Shown here: positions 52,491-62,300 of the stretch, one piece after another
Layout of the letters: each line of letters opens with the position of its first letter
How positions within the stretch are numbered: position 1 is the stretch's first letter
Origin: Elizabethkingia sp. YR214
Lineage (GTDB): Bacteria; Bacteroidota; Bacteroidia; Flavobacteriales; Weeksellaceae
Direction: 5' to 3'
Assembly (NCBI RefSeq): GCF_003058195.1
Contig: NZ_QBUH01000005.1
Span: 186,001-250,000 of the forward strand
Length of the DNA stretch: 64,000 bases
Position numbers and translations under genes: made by a program
Notes under the pieces: generated by a model
Databases searched by the model: none
Seen by the model: only the letters and a program-made list of their open reading frames with translations
What the model was told of the DNA's origin: nothing

Positions 52491-53207
52491 ATGCGAATAA
52501 TCCCGGCTATAGATATTATTGAAGGAAAATGTGTACGCCTGTCACAGGGAGATTATGACACTAAGAAAACTTATAATGAAAACCCTCTGGAGGTTGCAAA
52601 GGAGTTTGAAGATCATGGTATCCAATATTTACACCTTGTAGATCTGGATGGTGCTAAATCCAAACAGATTGTAAACTACAAAACTCTGGAACAACTGGCA
52701 TCAAAAACATCATTACAGATTGACTTCGGTGGAGGTATTAAATCCCAAAAAGATATAGATATTGCTTTTGAATGTGGTGCTAAGCAAATTACCGGAGGAA
52801 GTATTGCGGTACAGGAACCTGATCTGTTTACACAATGGATTGATATTTATGGATCAGAAAAGATTATCCTGGGAGCGGACTGCAAAAACCGTAAGATTGC
52901 GACCCACGGCTGGCTGGAATCTTCAGAGCTGGATGTTATAGATTTTATCCGGGATTATAAGCAAAAAGGAATTTCTTACGTTATATGTACAGATATTGCA
53001 AAAGACGGAATGCTGGAAGGAACATCTAATGAGTTGTATAAAGAGATTTTAGACGATACAGAAGTAAAACTTATTGCTTCCGGAGGTGTTTCCGGGATTG
53101 AAGACCTCTATCTTCTTAAAGAATTAGGATGTGAAGGTGCTATTCTGGGTAAGGCAATCTATGAAGGAAGAATAAAACTAAAAGAACTTCGTGAGTTGAT
53201 TTCATAA
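52491..53207 (+). CDS. hisA: ProFAR isomerase (phosphoribosylformimino-AICAR-ribotide isomerase)
   Basis: The 238-residue (beta/alpha)8 barrel begins [23 protein letters not shown], with the catalytic Asp8 (AIDI) and a second Asp in [43 protein letters not shown] closes the barrel. It starts 10 nt after the protease stop. Confidence 0.96.
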   Translation: MRIIPAIDIIEGKCVRLSQGDYDTKKTYNENPLEVAKEFEDHGIQYLHLVDLDGAKSKQIVNYKTLEQLASKTSLQIDFGGGIKSQKDIDIAFECGAKQITGGSIAVQEPDLFTQWIDIYGSEKIILGADCKNRKIATHGWLESSELDVIDFIRDYKQKGISYVICTDIAKDGMLEGTSNELYKEILDDTEVKLIASGGVSGIEDLYLLKELGCEGAILGKAIYEGRIKLKELRELIS

Positions 53208-53237
53208 ATGAAGTTTTGCAAATTTTAAAGTAAACGG

Positions 53238-53894
53238 ATGAAATATATAAAACTGTTATTTATACTGCTTTTATTTTCTGCAGGGGCAAAAGCGCAGACT
53301 GAAACCATCAACATTATTCAGAGACCAATAGAATTTAATCAGGAACGGGTTGCTCTTAGCCTCGATTATATGCGGGCTCACTATGGTATTGTTCAAAAAA
53401 CACCAACGATCACACCATCAATGATTGTTCTTCATTATACAGAAGTCGGAACATTAGAGCATAATATCCGGTATTTTAGCAATACCTACCTCAACGGACG
53501 CAGAAATCTGTCCCGTGAAAGTGCACTGAATGTTTCTTCACAATTCATTATCGATCGTGATGGTAGTATCTATCAGCTTATGCCTCCTACTCAGTTTGCA
53601 AGACATACGATAGGGCTCAATTACTGTGCAATAGGCATTGAAAATATTGGTGGCAGCAAACAGCCTTTAACAGAGGCTCAGGTAGAAGCCAATGCAAAAC
53701 TGATACGTTATCTTACCAAAAAATACGGAATACAGTATCTTATAGGTCACTCTGAATACGGTGTCTTTAAAAATTCTTCTTTATGGAAAGAAAAAAATCC
53801 AAATTACTTTACGGTAAAGTATGATCCCGGAGCTGGTTTTATGGAAAAAGTAAGAGCCAAAGTTCAGGACCTTCATCTGAAAAGTGCACCTTAA
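53238..53894 (+). CDS. Secreted N-acetylmuramoyl-L-alanine amidase (Amidase_2)
   Basis: The 218-residue protein has a signal peptide (1-20, ending KAQ) and an Amidase_2/PGRP-type domain. Zinc ligands are visible as His in MIVLHYTE (about 66), His in QFARHTIGLNYCAIGIENIGG (about 115) and the DPGAGF segment near residue 197; GHSEYG lies before it. It would cleave the amide between MurNAc and the stem peptide in the periplasm. It sits between hisA and hisF, 30 nt after hisA, so it is probably co-transcribed. Confidence 0.9.
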   Translation: MKYIKLLFILLLFSAGAKAQTETINIIQRPIEFNQERVALSLDYMRAHYGIVQKTPTITPSMIVLHYTEVGTLEHNIRYFSNTYLNGRRNLSRESALNVSSQFIIDRDGSIYQLMPPTQFARHTIGLNYCAIGIENIGGSKQPLTEAQVEANAKLIRYLTKKYGIQYLIGHSEYGVFKNSSLWKEKNPNYFTVKYDPGAGFMEKVRAKVQDLHLKSAP

Positions 53895-53970
53895 TAACTG
53901 TTTGTGAAGTCTCAGCAATAATAAAAGCTTAGAATATAGACTAATAACGTAAAGAAATAACAAAGAAAAC

Positions 53971-54729
53971 ATGCTAAAAAAAAGAATTATACCCTGTCTG
54001 GACATAAAAGACGGAAGGACCGTAAAAGGAATTAATTTCGAAGGCTTACGCGATGCTGGTGATCCGGTAGTCTTGGCTCAAAAATATGTAGAAGAAGGTG
54101 CCGATGAACTGGTATTTCTGGATATTTCTGCTACACAGGAAAAACGCAAAACATTATCTGATCTTGTAGAAAGAATTGCGCAGGAAATTAATATTCCGTT
54201 CACTGTTGGTGGTGGAATTAATTCAGTGGAAGACGCAGCAACTATTATAAAAGCTGGTGCTGATAAAATATCTGTAAATTCTTCTGCTGTAAAAAATCCA
54301 CAGCTAATAAGTGATCTTGCAGCTCGATTTGGCAGTCAGTGCGTAGTAGTCGCTATAGATACTAAAAGTATTAACGGTACAGAAAAAGTATTTGTAAGCG
54401 GCGGGAAAACAGAAACAGAATATGAAACTCTGGCTTGGGTAAGAAAAGCAGAAAAGCTGGGCGCCGGAGAAATCCTGTTAACTTCTATGAATGCTGATGG
54501 TACAAAAGCAGGGTTTGCATTGGATATTACACAGCAAATTTCCCAATTGGTCAATATCCCTGTCATTGCATCCGGAGGAGCCGGTAAAATGGAAGACTTC
54601 AAAGAGGTTTTTGAACAAACCAAAGCCAGTGGTGCCTTAGCAGCAAGTATATTTCATTTCGGTGAAGTTCCGATTCCACAACTCAAACAATATTTAACCC
54701 AACAAAACATTCCGGTAAGATGGAAATAG
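53971..54729 (+). CDS. hisF: Imidazole glycerol phosphate synthase, cyclase subunit
   Basis: The 252-residue (beta/alpha)8 barrel begins [20 protein letters not shown] with catalytic Asp11, and has the second catalytic Asp in [15 protein letters not shown] (about 130-175 region) plus [15 protein letters not shown]. It works with HisH. Its end overlaps hisIE by 10 nt. Confidence 0.96.
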   Translation: MLKKRIIPCLDIKDGRTVKGINFEGLRDAGDPVVLAQKYVEEGADELVFLDISATQEKRKTLSDLVERIAQEINIPFTVGGGINSVEDAATIIKAGADKISVNSSAVKNPQLISDLAARFGSQCVVVAIDTKSINGTEKVFVSGGKTETEYETLAWVRKAEKLGAGEILLTSMNADGTKAGFALDITQQISQLVNIPVIASGGAGKMEDFKEVFEQTKASGALAASIFHFGEVPIPQLKQYLTQQNIPVRWK

Positions 54730-55307
54730 ATTTTAATAAAAACAAAGAAGGCTTAGTTCCGGTTATTATCCAGAACTACCTGACCGAGCAGGTTCTTATG
54801 CTGGGTTATATGAATAAAGAAGCTTATAACAAGACTGAAAAAGAAGGAAAAGTTACCTTTTTCTCCCGCTCAAAAAACAGATTATGGACCAAAGGAGAGA
54901 CTTCCGGCAATTTTCTGGAAGTAAAAGAAATTTTGTTGGACTGCGATCAGGATACTTTACTGATAAAAGTAAAACCCAATGGTCCTACTTGTCATACCGG
55001 CAGTACCTCATGCTTTGGTAATCAATCTAAAAAAGGCTTTGTTTACGAATTGCAGCAGGTAATTTCTGACAGAATAGATAATAATATCGAGAGTTCCTAT
55101 ACCAACCAGCTGTACAGAAGAGGTATTAATAAAGTAGCTCAGAAGGTTGGAGAAGAAGCTGTGGAAGTTGTAATTGAAGCAAAAGACAATAATGATGAGC
55201 TGTTTAAAAATGAATCAGCAGATTTACTCTATCATTATCTTATTCTTTTAAAAGCGAAAGGTTTTTCACTAGAAGATATCGAAGCGGTATTACGGGAAAG
55301 ACATTAA
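54720..55307 (+). CDS. hisI: Bifunctional phosphoribosyl-AMP cyclohydrolase / phosphoribosyl-ATP pyrophosphatase
   Basis: The 195-residue fusion catalyses steps 2 and 3. The HisI part has [28 protein letters not shown] and the zinc-binding CDQDTLLI and [13 protein letters not shown]. The HisE part (about 110-195) has [30 protein letters not shown] and [13 protein letters not shown]. It overlaps hisF by 10 nt and ends the operon. Confidence 0.96.
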   Translation: MEIDFNKNKEGLVPVIIQNYLTEQVLMLGYMNKEAYNKTEKEGKVTFFSRSKNRLWTKGETSGNFLEVKEILLDCDQDTLLIKVKPNGPTCHTGSTSCFGNQSKKGFVYELQQVISDRIDNNIESSYTNQLYRRGINKVAQKVGEEAVEVVIEAKDNNDELFKNESADLLYHYLILLKAKGFSLEDIEAVLRERH

Positions 55308-55309
55308 AT

Positions 55310-55340
55310 AAGTACAGAATCAGAAGTTAGAAGTACTAAT
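55310..55340. repeat. Repeat words after hisIE
   Basis: AAGTACAGAATCAGAAGTTAGAAGTACTAAT-type sequence, of which AGAAGTTAGAAGTAC (55322-55336) is the core word of the 48.2-kb repeat. It is a short solo copy beside the operon terminator. Confidence 0.55.
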
Positions 55341-55391
55341 AAAAAAAGAAAGAGGTACTTATTTTATATAAAAACAGAACCTCTTTTCGCT

Positions 55392-55424
55392 AAATAGCAT
55401 GGTCTCTTCCGTGCTATTTTTTTT
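55392..55424 (+). terminator. Terminator of the histidine operon
   Basis: An 11-bp stem with one G-U (55392-55402 with 55409-55419), 6-nt loop and an eight-base T run. The T run is on the plus strand side, so it serves the his operon. Another, weaker stem (55349-55356 with 55379-55386) precedes it. Confidence 0.85.
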
Positions 55425-55782
55425 AAAATTCTTCCCATCCTCCATTTTGTGGATCATATTTTACAAACTCTTCTGTATCTGTAAATTCTGAAGCCGTCAT
55501 ACCTGCTTCAAAAATAGCATCCTGACTCCATACTGCAATAAAGTATAGTCCCCTGTCAGTAAGCAATACATCTACCCCATGTTCTTTATTTTTATATTCC
55601 AAACCGGACTCGCCTTCTTTAATGAATTCATATCCATAGTTTACGAGCCTCTTTTTTAGTTTACGAACCTACTCTTCCGTAAAAGGTTCAAGATTTTCTT
55701 CGTGATCGAAAAAATTCTCATCTTTTGACAGTTGCTCCCGCTCTTTGGTTTCGTTTCTGAATAACTGAATATCGTAACTCAT
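55423..55782 (-). pseudogene. Small conserved gene interrupted by one in-frame TAG
   Basis: From ATG 55782 the frame reads MSYDIQLFRNETKEREQ, continues to FTEE at residue 37, hits TAG at codon 38 (55669-55671) and then continues open for 81 more codons as VRKLKKRLVNYG ... DVLLTDRGLYFIAVWSQ ... FVKYDPQNGGWEEF to TAA. The part after the TAG is in the same frame with good amino acid use. A Gln is expected at that point (FTEEQ), so one CAG-to-TAG change explains the break. Small Bacteroidota proteins with this pattern are known only as hypothetical. It could be a recent pseudogene, a sequencing difference or a read-through gene. Confidence 0.8.
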
Positions 55783-55804
55783 GTTGATTACAAAGTTTTA
55801 GAAA

Positions 55805-56482
55805 TTATTTATAATGTTGGAAAATTCCGAAATCACTTGGTGTCCATAATGCCGCTTTTTGCCCGGCAACTTTCAAACCGTTATTAGCCCAAGTATTGCA
55901 GGTATATAGAAAGTTATAACTCCCTCTGGCGTCGTAAAAAGCATCATCATTTCCATATACAGCATTAGTAGGTATAAAGATATAGTTCCCTTGCTGGTCT
56001 TGATCGAACTTATCATCTATAAACGCCACAAGTCTTTTGTACTGTGCTACGGTAAGCATAATCTTCTTACAATCCTCTCCTTCTTTTACACCATTGTAAT
56101 AGGTAGCATGCATTGCAGACTGTCCCATCCAAAAAGCAGCTTTAAAAGCCGTAGAAAATTTAAGATCTGCCCATGTTGGGGTATCCAGATAAAAACCTTT
56201 ATCTCCCCATCCAAAAGCAATATAATTAAAATCTGTGCTTTTCCCCTTAGTCTGAGAAAAAGGAATCTTCTGACTCCAGTCCATTAATTCATTTTTTACC
56301 GGAACAACAAGATCTGTATGAACACCATTGGTCATTATATATGCTTCTATTATTTTGGGATCATCCGTTTTCTCCGCCTTTACCGGAATAAAAGGAATAA
56401 AATATCCCAGTAACAAATACAAAACCACTATACCAATAATACTCCCTACCAATTTGAGCGACCATACTAAAACTTTGCGCAT
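55805..56482 (-). CDS. TIGR02117/DUF2459 family membrane-anchored protein
   Basis: The 225-residue protein has one N-terminal transmembrane helix (about 8-30) and the family core AYIMTNGVHTDLVVPVKNELMDW, IAFGWGDKGFYLDTPTWADL, MHATYYN and YNFLYTCNTWANNGLKVAGQKAALWTPSDFGIF. The conserved His (GVHTDL) and Cys (YTCNTW) look like a papain/NlpC-like Cys-His pair, which suggests an enzyme; none has been characterised to my knowledge. Confidence 0.88.
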   Translation of the reverse strand: MRKVLVWSLKLVGSIIGIVVLYLLLGYFIPFIPVKAEKTDDPKIIEAYIMTNGVHTDLVVPVKNELMDWSQKIPFSQTKGKSTDFNYIAFGWGDKGFYLDTPTWADLKFSTAFKAAFWMGQSAMHATYYNGVKEGEDCKKIMLTVAQYKRLVAFIDDKFDQDQQGNYIFIPTNAVYGNDDAFYDARGSYNFLYTCNTWANNGLKVAGQKAALWTPSDFGIFQHYK

Positions 56483-56716
56483 ATACTTTTATCATATTAA
56501 CATCTTATAAAAATAAAATTTTAATCCGGACATTTTATATTTTTCTATTTTATTTCAATTAAAACCCTCTATACATAAAAATTCATCACCATTCCAACAT
56601 ACAAATAACTTTAAAAATTATACGCTAATAAGCATTCTAAACATTAATATCTCCAAGAAAAACTATATTTTTCTGAAGTTCGTATTTATCTTATTTTGGA
56701 AAATCGAAATTTTCTG

Positions 56717-56728
56717 TATTTTAGCGCC
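56717..56728 (+). promoter_or_regulatory. Possible promoter word TATTTTAGCGCC
   Basis: TATTTTAGCGCC resembles a -7 box (TATTTTAG against TAnnTTTG) and is found identically at 59289-59300 before the GT117 gene. Confidence 0.4.
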
Positions 56729-56761
56729 TGCTACACTAAACTACTTACAGGAGACACTTAC

Positions 56762-57598
56762 ATGACAGAAAGCTTTGTACTTTTAATGCTATTAGGATTT
56801 GGTATCGGAACATTAGGAACATTAATTGGGGCCGGCGGCGGTTTTATTCTTGTACCTATTCTTATTCTCTTTTACCCTGATTTGTCACCAGAAAGTATCA
56901 CAGCAATCTCAATGGCAGTAGTAGCTGCCAATGCATCAGTGGGCTCCATGGCCTATATGCGAACTAAAAGAATAGATTATAAAGCCGGAATTATTTTCGC
57001 AATTGCAACGATTCCGGGATCTATACTAGGAGTATTGACCACCAAACATATTCCGAAGCATCAGTTTGATAATATTTTTGGTTTTGTACTTATCATTCTT
57101 TCCATATTTCTTTTTCTGAAAGGCGGAAAAGAAAAGAAAAACAACTCTGAAAAGAAAGTTACCGGACGTATTCATCAAAAAATTACCGATAAATATGGTG
57201 AAACTTATGAGTATATCTACAATATGAAATACGGAATAGCTCTAAGCATATTTGTTGGGTTCTTCTCCCCTCTTCTGGGTATCGGCGGTGGCATTATCCA
57301 CGTACCGGCCATGGTGGAATGGTTACAGTTTCCGGTACATATTGCAACAGCAACATCACACTTCATTCTGGCTATTATGTCCACAGTTAGTGTTATTGTA
57401 CATTACTTTGAAGGCAGTTACAACGATCCCAAAATCCTAAAAATGGTTGCAGCTCTTATTTTAGGAGTTATTCCGGGAGCTTTCCTTGGTGCTTATTTCT
57501 CCAGAAAGGTAAAAGGGAAATTCATTATAAAGGCCCTGGCTATTTCTCTGGCACTTGTTGGTATCCGTATTCTGATTGCCAGTATGCATATTCTTTAA
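56762..57598 (+). CDS. TauE/SafE-family anion permease
   Basis: The protein is 278 residues from ATG 56762 (MTESFVLLMLLGFGIGTLGTLIGAGGGFILVPI), which has the only clear Shine-Dalgarno-like AGGAGA of the region 9 nt before it. A TTG start 66 nt upstream would add a polar extension and is rejected. It has two halves of four helices, each with the family glycine-rich motif (IGAGGGFI and GIGGGIIHVPAM). Relatives export sulfite or sulfoacetate or move other anions; the substrate here is unknown. Confidence 0.9.
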   Translation: MTESFVLLMLLGFGIGTLGTLIGAGGGFILVPILILFYPDLSPESITAISMAVVAANASVGSMAYMRTKRIDYKAGIIFAIATIPGSILGVLTTKHIPKHQFDNIFGFVLIILSIFLFLKGGKEKKNNSEKKVTGRIHQKITDKYGETYEYIYNMKYGIALSIFVGFFSPLLGIGGGIIHVPAMVEWLQFPVHIATATSHFILAIMSTVSVIVHYFEGSYNDPKILKMVAALILGVIPGAFLGAYFSRKVKGKFIIKALAISLALVGIRILIASMHIL

Positions 57599-57710
57599 AA
57601 CTATTCAACTAAGTTCTCTATCCTTTCGGTAAACAAAATCTTCCAGTCGGTTATTTGTTTTTGATAAGCTGAGTGTATTTGCTGAATTTTATTTCATCAA
57701 ATAAAAAACT

Positions 57711-58370
57711 ATGGAAACATTTATTAAAACACTCATCTACATTCACGCATTTTTCGGAGGCATTGGACTTTTAGCAGGCTATGCAACAATTATTGTAAAG
57801 AAAGGCTCTACCCGGCACAAACTCTATGGAAAAGTATTTTCAATCGGAATGTTAGTGAGCTCTTTATTATCACTGATTATCGCCCAAATGCCACATCATA
57901 AAAACTTATTTTTATTCCTCATTGGGATTTTTACCATTTACATGATACTTGCCGGAAATGCAGCATTAAGCTTTAAATCCAAGTCAAAAGAGACCGCCAA
58001 TACAAAAGATTATACCATATCGATTACCATGCTTATAAGTGGACTTCTTATGGTTATAATGGCCGTAATCACATGGAAATCTAATCTCCAGTTTTCCCTT
58101 TTATATCTTATTTTCGGTTGTATTGGTATCCTGATGAGCAGCAGAGATCTTATCTTTTATAAAAATTTGAAAGATGTACGGGGAAAATGGATACATCATC
58201 ATATTGGAAAAATGACAGGAGCACTTATCGCCTCTACTACAGCATTCATTGTAGCCGGATTGCATTATGGCAATATTATTGGCTGGCTGGCACCCACTGT
58301 ATTGGGATCTTTCTATATCTCTTATTGGATCAAGAAGACTTCCATAAAAGCAAAAACCTTTCATTATTGA
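57711..58370 (+). CDS. DUF2306-like integral membrane protein
   Basis: The 219-residue protein has six to seven transmembrane helices. The beginning IHAFFGGIGLLAGYATIIVKKGSTRHKLYGKVFSIGML has the His/Gly pattern of the DUF2306 family (heme-binding-like membrane proteins), and WIHHHIGKMTGALIASTTAFIVAG adds further His. It probably binds heme or a metal in the membrane, but no role is known. Confidence 0.72.
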   Translation: METFIKTLIYIHAFFGGIGLLAGYATIIVKKGSTRHKLYGKVFSIGMLVSSLLSLIIAQMPHHKNLFLFLIGIFTIYMILAGNAALSFKSKSKETANTKDYTISITMLISGLLMVIMAVITWKSNLQFSLLYLIFGCIGILMSSRDLIFYKNLKDVRGKWIHHHIGKMTGALIASTTAFIVAGLHYGNIIGWLAPTVLGSFYISYWIKKTSIKAKTFHY

Positions 58371-58415
58371 TTTCATAGATGAATAACATAGTTGACATTG
58401 CCCCTCTTTCGATAG

Positions 58416-58423
58416 TATCTTTG
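58416..58423 (+). promoter_or_regulatory. -7 promoter box for the DsbA-like gene
   Basis: TATCTTTG matches TAnnTTTG, 13 nt upstream of the ATG at 58437. TTG triplets stand 15 and 21 nt before it. Confidence 0.6.
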
Positions 58424-58436
58424 TATAAAAATAAAT

Positions 58437-59171
58437 ATGAGCACAGATAATAAATTACATATTGAAGTTTGGAGTGATGTGGTATGCCCTTTCTGTTTTA
58501 TCGGAAAAAAACATTACGAGCGGGCTTTAGCAAAATTCGAGCATGCAGATGATGTTGTATTGGAATGGAAAAGTTACCAATTGGATCCCGAGTTTGTACA
58601 ACCTGAAGAAAGATATGATCTTGAACAAGGTCTTGCTAAAAAATACAACAGACCTGTGGAAGCTATACATGCAATGCAACAACAAATTGCCAATACAGCC
58701 AAAGAATCCGGATTGGATTTTGATTTTGAAAAAGCAGTTACCTTCAATACATTTCAGGCGCACAGAGTACTTCATAAAGCCAAAGAAAAAGGATTGGGTG
58801 ATAAAGCCAAAGAAGCTTTCTTTTCAGACTACTTCGAAAAAGGACAAGACCTTGGTAATACCGGTGTATTAAAAGCTGAAGCGCTAAGAATAGGGCTTAC
58901 TGAGGACGACTTCAATGATGCAATCAGTAATGATGAGTATGCTTATAAAGTAAAACAGGATATTCAGGAAGCATATGAGCTGGGCGTAACAGGAGTACCT
59001 TTCTTTGTTTTCGACCGTAAATATGCAGTATCGGGAGCACAACCTTCGGATGCATTTCTTAATACACTGAAGACTTCTTATGACGACTGGAAAGCGAAAC
59101 AAAAAACAACACCGTTTATTAACGTTTCGGAGCAAGGTGCTTCATGCGATATTAACGGAAATTGTGATTAA
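58437..59171 (+). CDS. DsbA-family (FrnE-like) oxidoreductase
   Basis: The 244-residue protein has no signal peptide, so it is cytoplasmic. The thioredoxin-fold active site is CPFC (residues 17-20 in VWSDVVCPFCFIGKKHYE) and an inserted helical domain (residues 60-175) follows. The cis-Pro loop TGVPFFVFDRKYAVSGAQP and the C-terminal SEQGASCDINGNCD, with an additional Cys pair, are typical of FrnE-type proteins. Some relatives act in oxidative stress protection. It ends in a strong terminator. Confidence 0.9.
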   Translation: MSTDNKLHIEVWSDVVCPFCFIGKKHYERALAKFEHADDVVLEWKSYQLDPEFVQPEERYDLEQGLAKKYNRPVEAIHAMQQQIANTAKESGLDFDFEKAVTFNTFQAHRVLHKAKEKGLGDKAKEAFFSDYFEKGQDLGNTGVLKAEALRIGLTEDDFNDAISNDEYAYKVKQDIQEAYELGVTGVPFFVFDRKYAVSGAQPSDAFLNTLKTSYDDWKAKQKTTPFINVSEQGASCDINGNCD

Positions 59172-59183
59172 ATAAACATGAGG

Positions 59184-59213
59184 CCTCACAGATATAATAT
59201 CTGTGAGGTTTTT
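59184..59213 (+). terminator. Terminator after the DsbA-like gene
   Basis: A perfect 11-bp stem (59184-59194 with 59198-59208), 3-nt loop and T run. Confidence 0.92.
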
Positions 59214-59288
59214 ATTATAATCACTACAACAAACAGAATTTCCTAAAAATAATTATTACTTTTTTTATTTTCATACGAAATATTGAGT

Positions 59289-59300
59289 TATTTTAGCGCC
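59289..59300 (+). promoter_or_regulatory. Possible promoter word TATTTTAGCGCC
   Basis: Identical to the word before the TauE gene. It lies 22 nt upstream of the GT117 ATG. Confidence 0.4.
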
Positions 59301-59322
59301 AAAACTATTAATTCACTTTTTC

Positions 59323-62300
59323 ATGAAAAATTGGACATTCAGAAAATGGAATAACTCATTAGGCTGGTTGATATTTGGAATTGCGCTGATTACATATTTC
59401 TCTACCATGGATCGCAAACTCAGCTTTTGGGACTGTGGCGAATACATTGCTTCTGCTATAAAGTTACAAGTAACACATGCTCCCGGCGCCGCTTTATTTC
59501 AGCTTATAGGTGCAACTCTTTCTGCTTTCGCATTCGGTAATGGACAGAATTATGCCTTAATTATTAATGGAATGTCAGCACTATGCAGTGCATTTACTAT
59601 TCTGTTTTTATTCTGGACAATTACTCATTTTGCCAAAAGCTTTTTTCAGAATACTAATAAAGAATTCAATGCCAATCAGAAATTTAGCATTCTGTTTTCC
59701 GGGGTTATTGGAGCATTAGCTTTTACATTTAGCGATACTTTTTGGTTTTCCGCAGTAGAAGGAGAAGTATATGCTATGGCAAGTATGTTTATTGCTCTTA
59801 TTCTGTGGCTTATCTGTAAATGGGAGGAAGACTTTGACCAGAAAGATAATCAACGTTGGATTATCCTGATTTTCTTTATCACAGGACTTTCATTAGGTGT
59901 CCATATGATGTGTATGCTTGCTGTTCCTGCCGTTTGTCTGATCTATTACACCAAAAAATATAAATTTACGTGGAAAAGCTTTCTGTTGGCTAATCTTATT
60001 ACTTTAGTCGTTCTTGTAATGGTATTCAAGGTAATTTTCCCGACATTAATGACCATTTTCTCCAGAAGCGAAATTACTTTTGTCAATGGATTTGGATTAC
60101 CTTTTAATTCAGGAACCATTTTTTCATTTTTAGCATTAGCTACTGCATCTTACTATATATTAAGATTTGCACGCAAAAGAGCGAGCAATATACTGCAGAC
60201 CATTACTCTAAGCTCTGTATTTCTTATCATAGGCTTTTTCTGCTGGATGGTTTTACCGGTTCGCGCCAATGCCAACCCTGCAATCAATCTTAATAATCCT
60301 GATAGTGCTATTGGCCTTTTGGATTACTATAATCGTGTTCAGTATGGAGACTGGCCTACTACTTATGGGGAGAATTATACAGCATATTTAGATCCGGATG
60401 GTATTGAGAAAAATGATGATGGAAGTTATAAAACAGTAAAAACAGGTAGTGTTTATGTAAAGAATGAACAAACAAGCAGATATGATTTAATCGACACCCG
60501 TGATGATCTTGTGTATAATAAAAATCAGGTTGGCTTTCTACCGAGAATGTTCAGCAATGATAAAACTGTTATTCCGAACTATATTTCTTTGTACGGTGCG
60601 CCAGAGTTTAGCTTCAATTATGATAATGAAGACATCGCTAATGACAAAGATGCATATGCAGCATTTGAAGCCTTAAAGAAAAAATATGATGAAGGAAGTA
60701 TTGCTTATCAGGATTACGTAAATGCCAAAAAGTATAACCTTATCCATGTTAAAAAACCTGGCTTTGAACAGAACCTTAACTATTTCGTTTCTTTTCAGAA
60801 TGGTTATTATTTTGTCAGGTATCTTTTATGGAATTTTGTAGGCAGACAAAACGACATTCAGGGAGAATTACAGGATAACCGCGGAAACTGGATTAGCGGA
60901 TTCTCAGCTTTGGATAACGCTTTGTATGGTGATCAGGAGCAGCTTTCATCCCAGTTTAGAAATGAATCTACCGTTAAATTCTTTTTTATTCCTTTAATTT
61001 TAGGTTTAATCGGTTTCTTCTTCCAGTTAAATAAAGACTTTGGAAGATTTTATGCCATACTATCTTTATTTATATTAACCAGTGTCGGGATCATTTATTA
61101 TACCGGAGTAAAGCCTTTTGAGCCTCGTGAACGAGATTATGCCGTAGTTGGTTCCTTTTATGCCTTTGCAATATGGATCGGATTAGGTGCTACAGCTCTT
61201 TTTTATCTGATACAGCAAAAGCTTAGAAAAACAAATATCAGTTGGGCTGTCGGAGCCCTTCTATTAGGAATACCTCTTATGATGGGCTTTCAGAATTACC
61301 GCCCTCACGACAGAAGTCAGAAAACTGCAGCATATGATAGTGCTTACTCTATCCTGAAGTCCTTACCGAAAGACAGTGTAATGATTACCTATGCGGATAA
61401 TGATACCTATCCTACTTTTGGATTACAACAAACCGAGAATTTCCGCGACGATGTCAGAATTGTACATCAGGCATTAGTATCGAAATCCTGGTTTATTAAT
61501 CAGACCATGAGAAAAGTAAACAATTCCGAGAAGCTTCCTCTACATTTGACTCAGGAAGAATATCAGGAAGGAACTAATGAGCAGGTATACCTGATGAGTA
61601 AAGAAGAATGGAAGAATATTTTTGATAATCTGGATGCTCAGGGAGAAAATCCGAAAGCATTAGCCTCGTTCAGAAAATACATAACACAAGATTCCATGAC
61701 ATTTCAGGAAGCCATAGCTTTCCTAAAAATGAAATCTGAAGACAAAGACCAAATTCTTCAAATGATCTTTGCAGGTGATAAATATGCAAAACTAAACTTT
61801 CTGCCCGTGCATACTTTCACCCTTCCTGTAAATACTAAAAACGCAGTAGAGGCCGGAATCATAAAACCTGAAAATGCCGCACATACTGAAAAAAATCTTG
61901 TCGTAGACTACAAGGATAACACCATGTACAAATACAATGTTTTCCTGATGGATTTGCTGGCTAATTTCGACTGGAAAAGACCTATAAACTTCTCTGCAAC
62001 CGGAATGGCAGACCCAGCGGATATGTTCTTTTTAAAAGATTATCTGCAGTTTGACGGATTCTCCTATCGTTTAGTTCCTATAAAAACAACACAGGAAGAT
62101 ACCACACGTGGTGATATCGGACGCGTAGATGCTGAAGAACTCTATAAAACAGTCAAGAATTTTAAATGGGGAAATTTCAAGAATCTTTATAATCATTATG
62201 ACGACATTGCAATAAGCAATATTATGAGCTATCGCTTAACAGCTTCCCGCACAGCACAGGCGTTGGTAGATAAAGGAGATCGTAAAAGAGCCTTGGAAAT

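Noticed and set aside
43014-55424. Horizontal island because of non-his genes in the operon
   Set aside because: The his genes are all full-length and of typical Bacteroidota type, with no integrase, tRNA or direct repeats at the ends.
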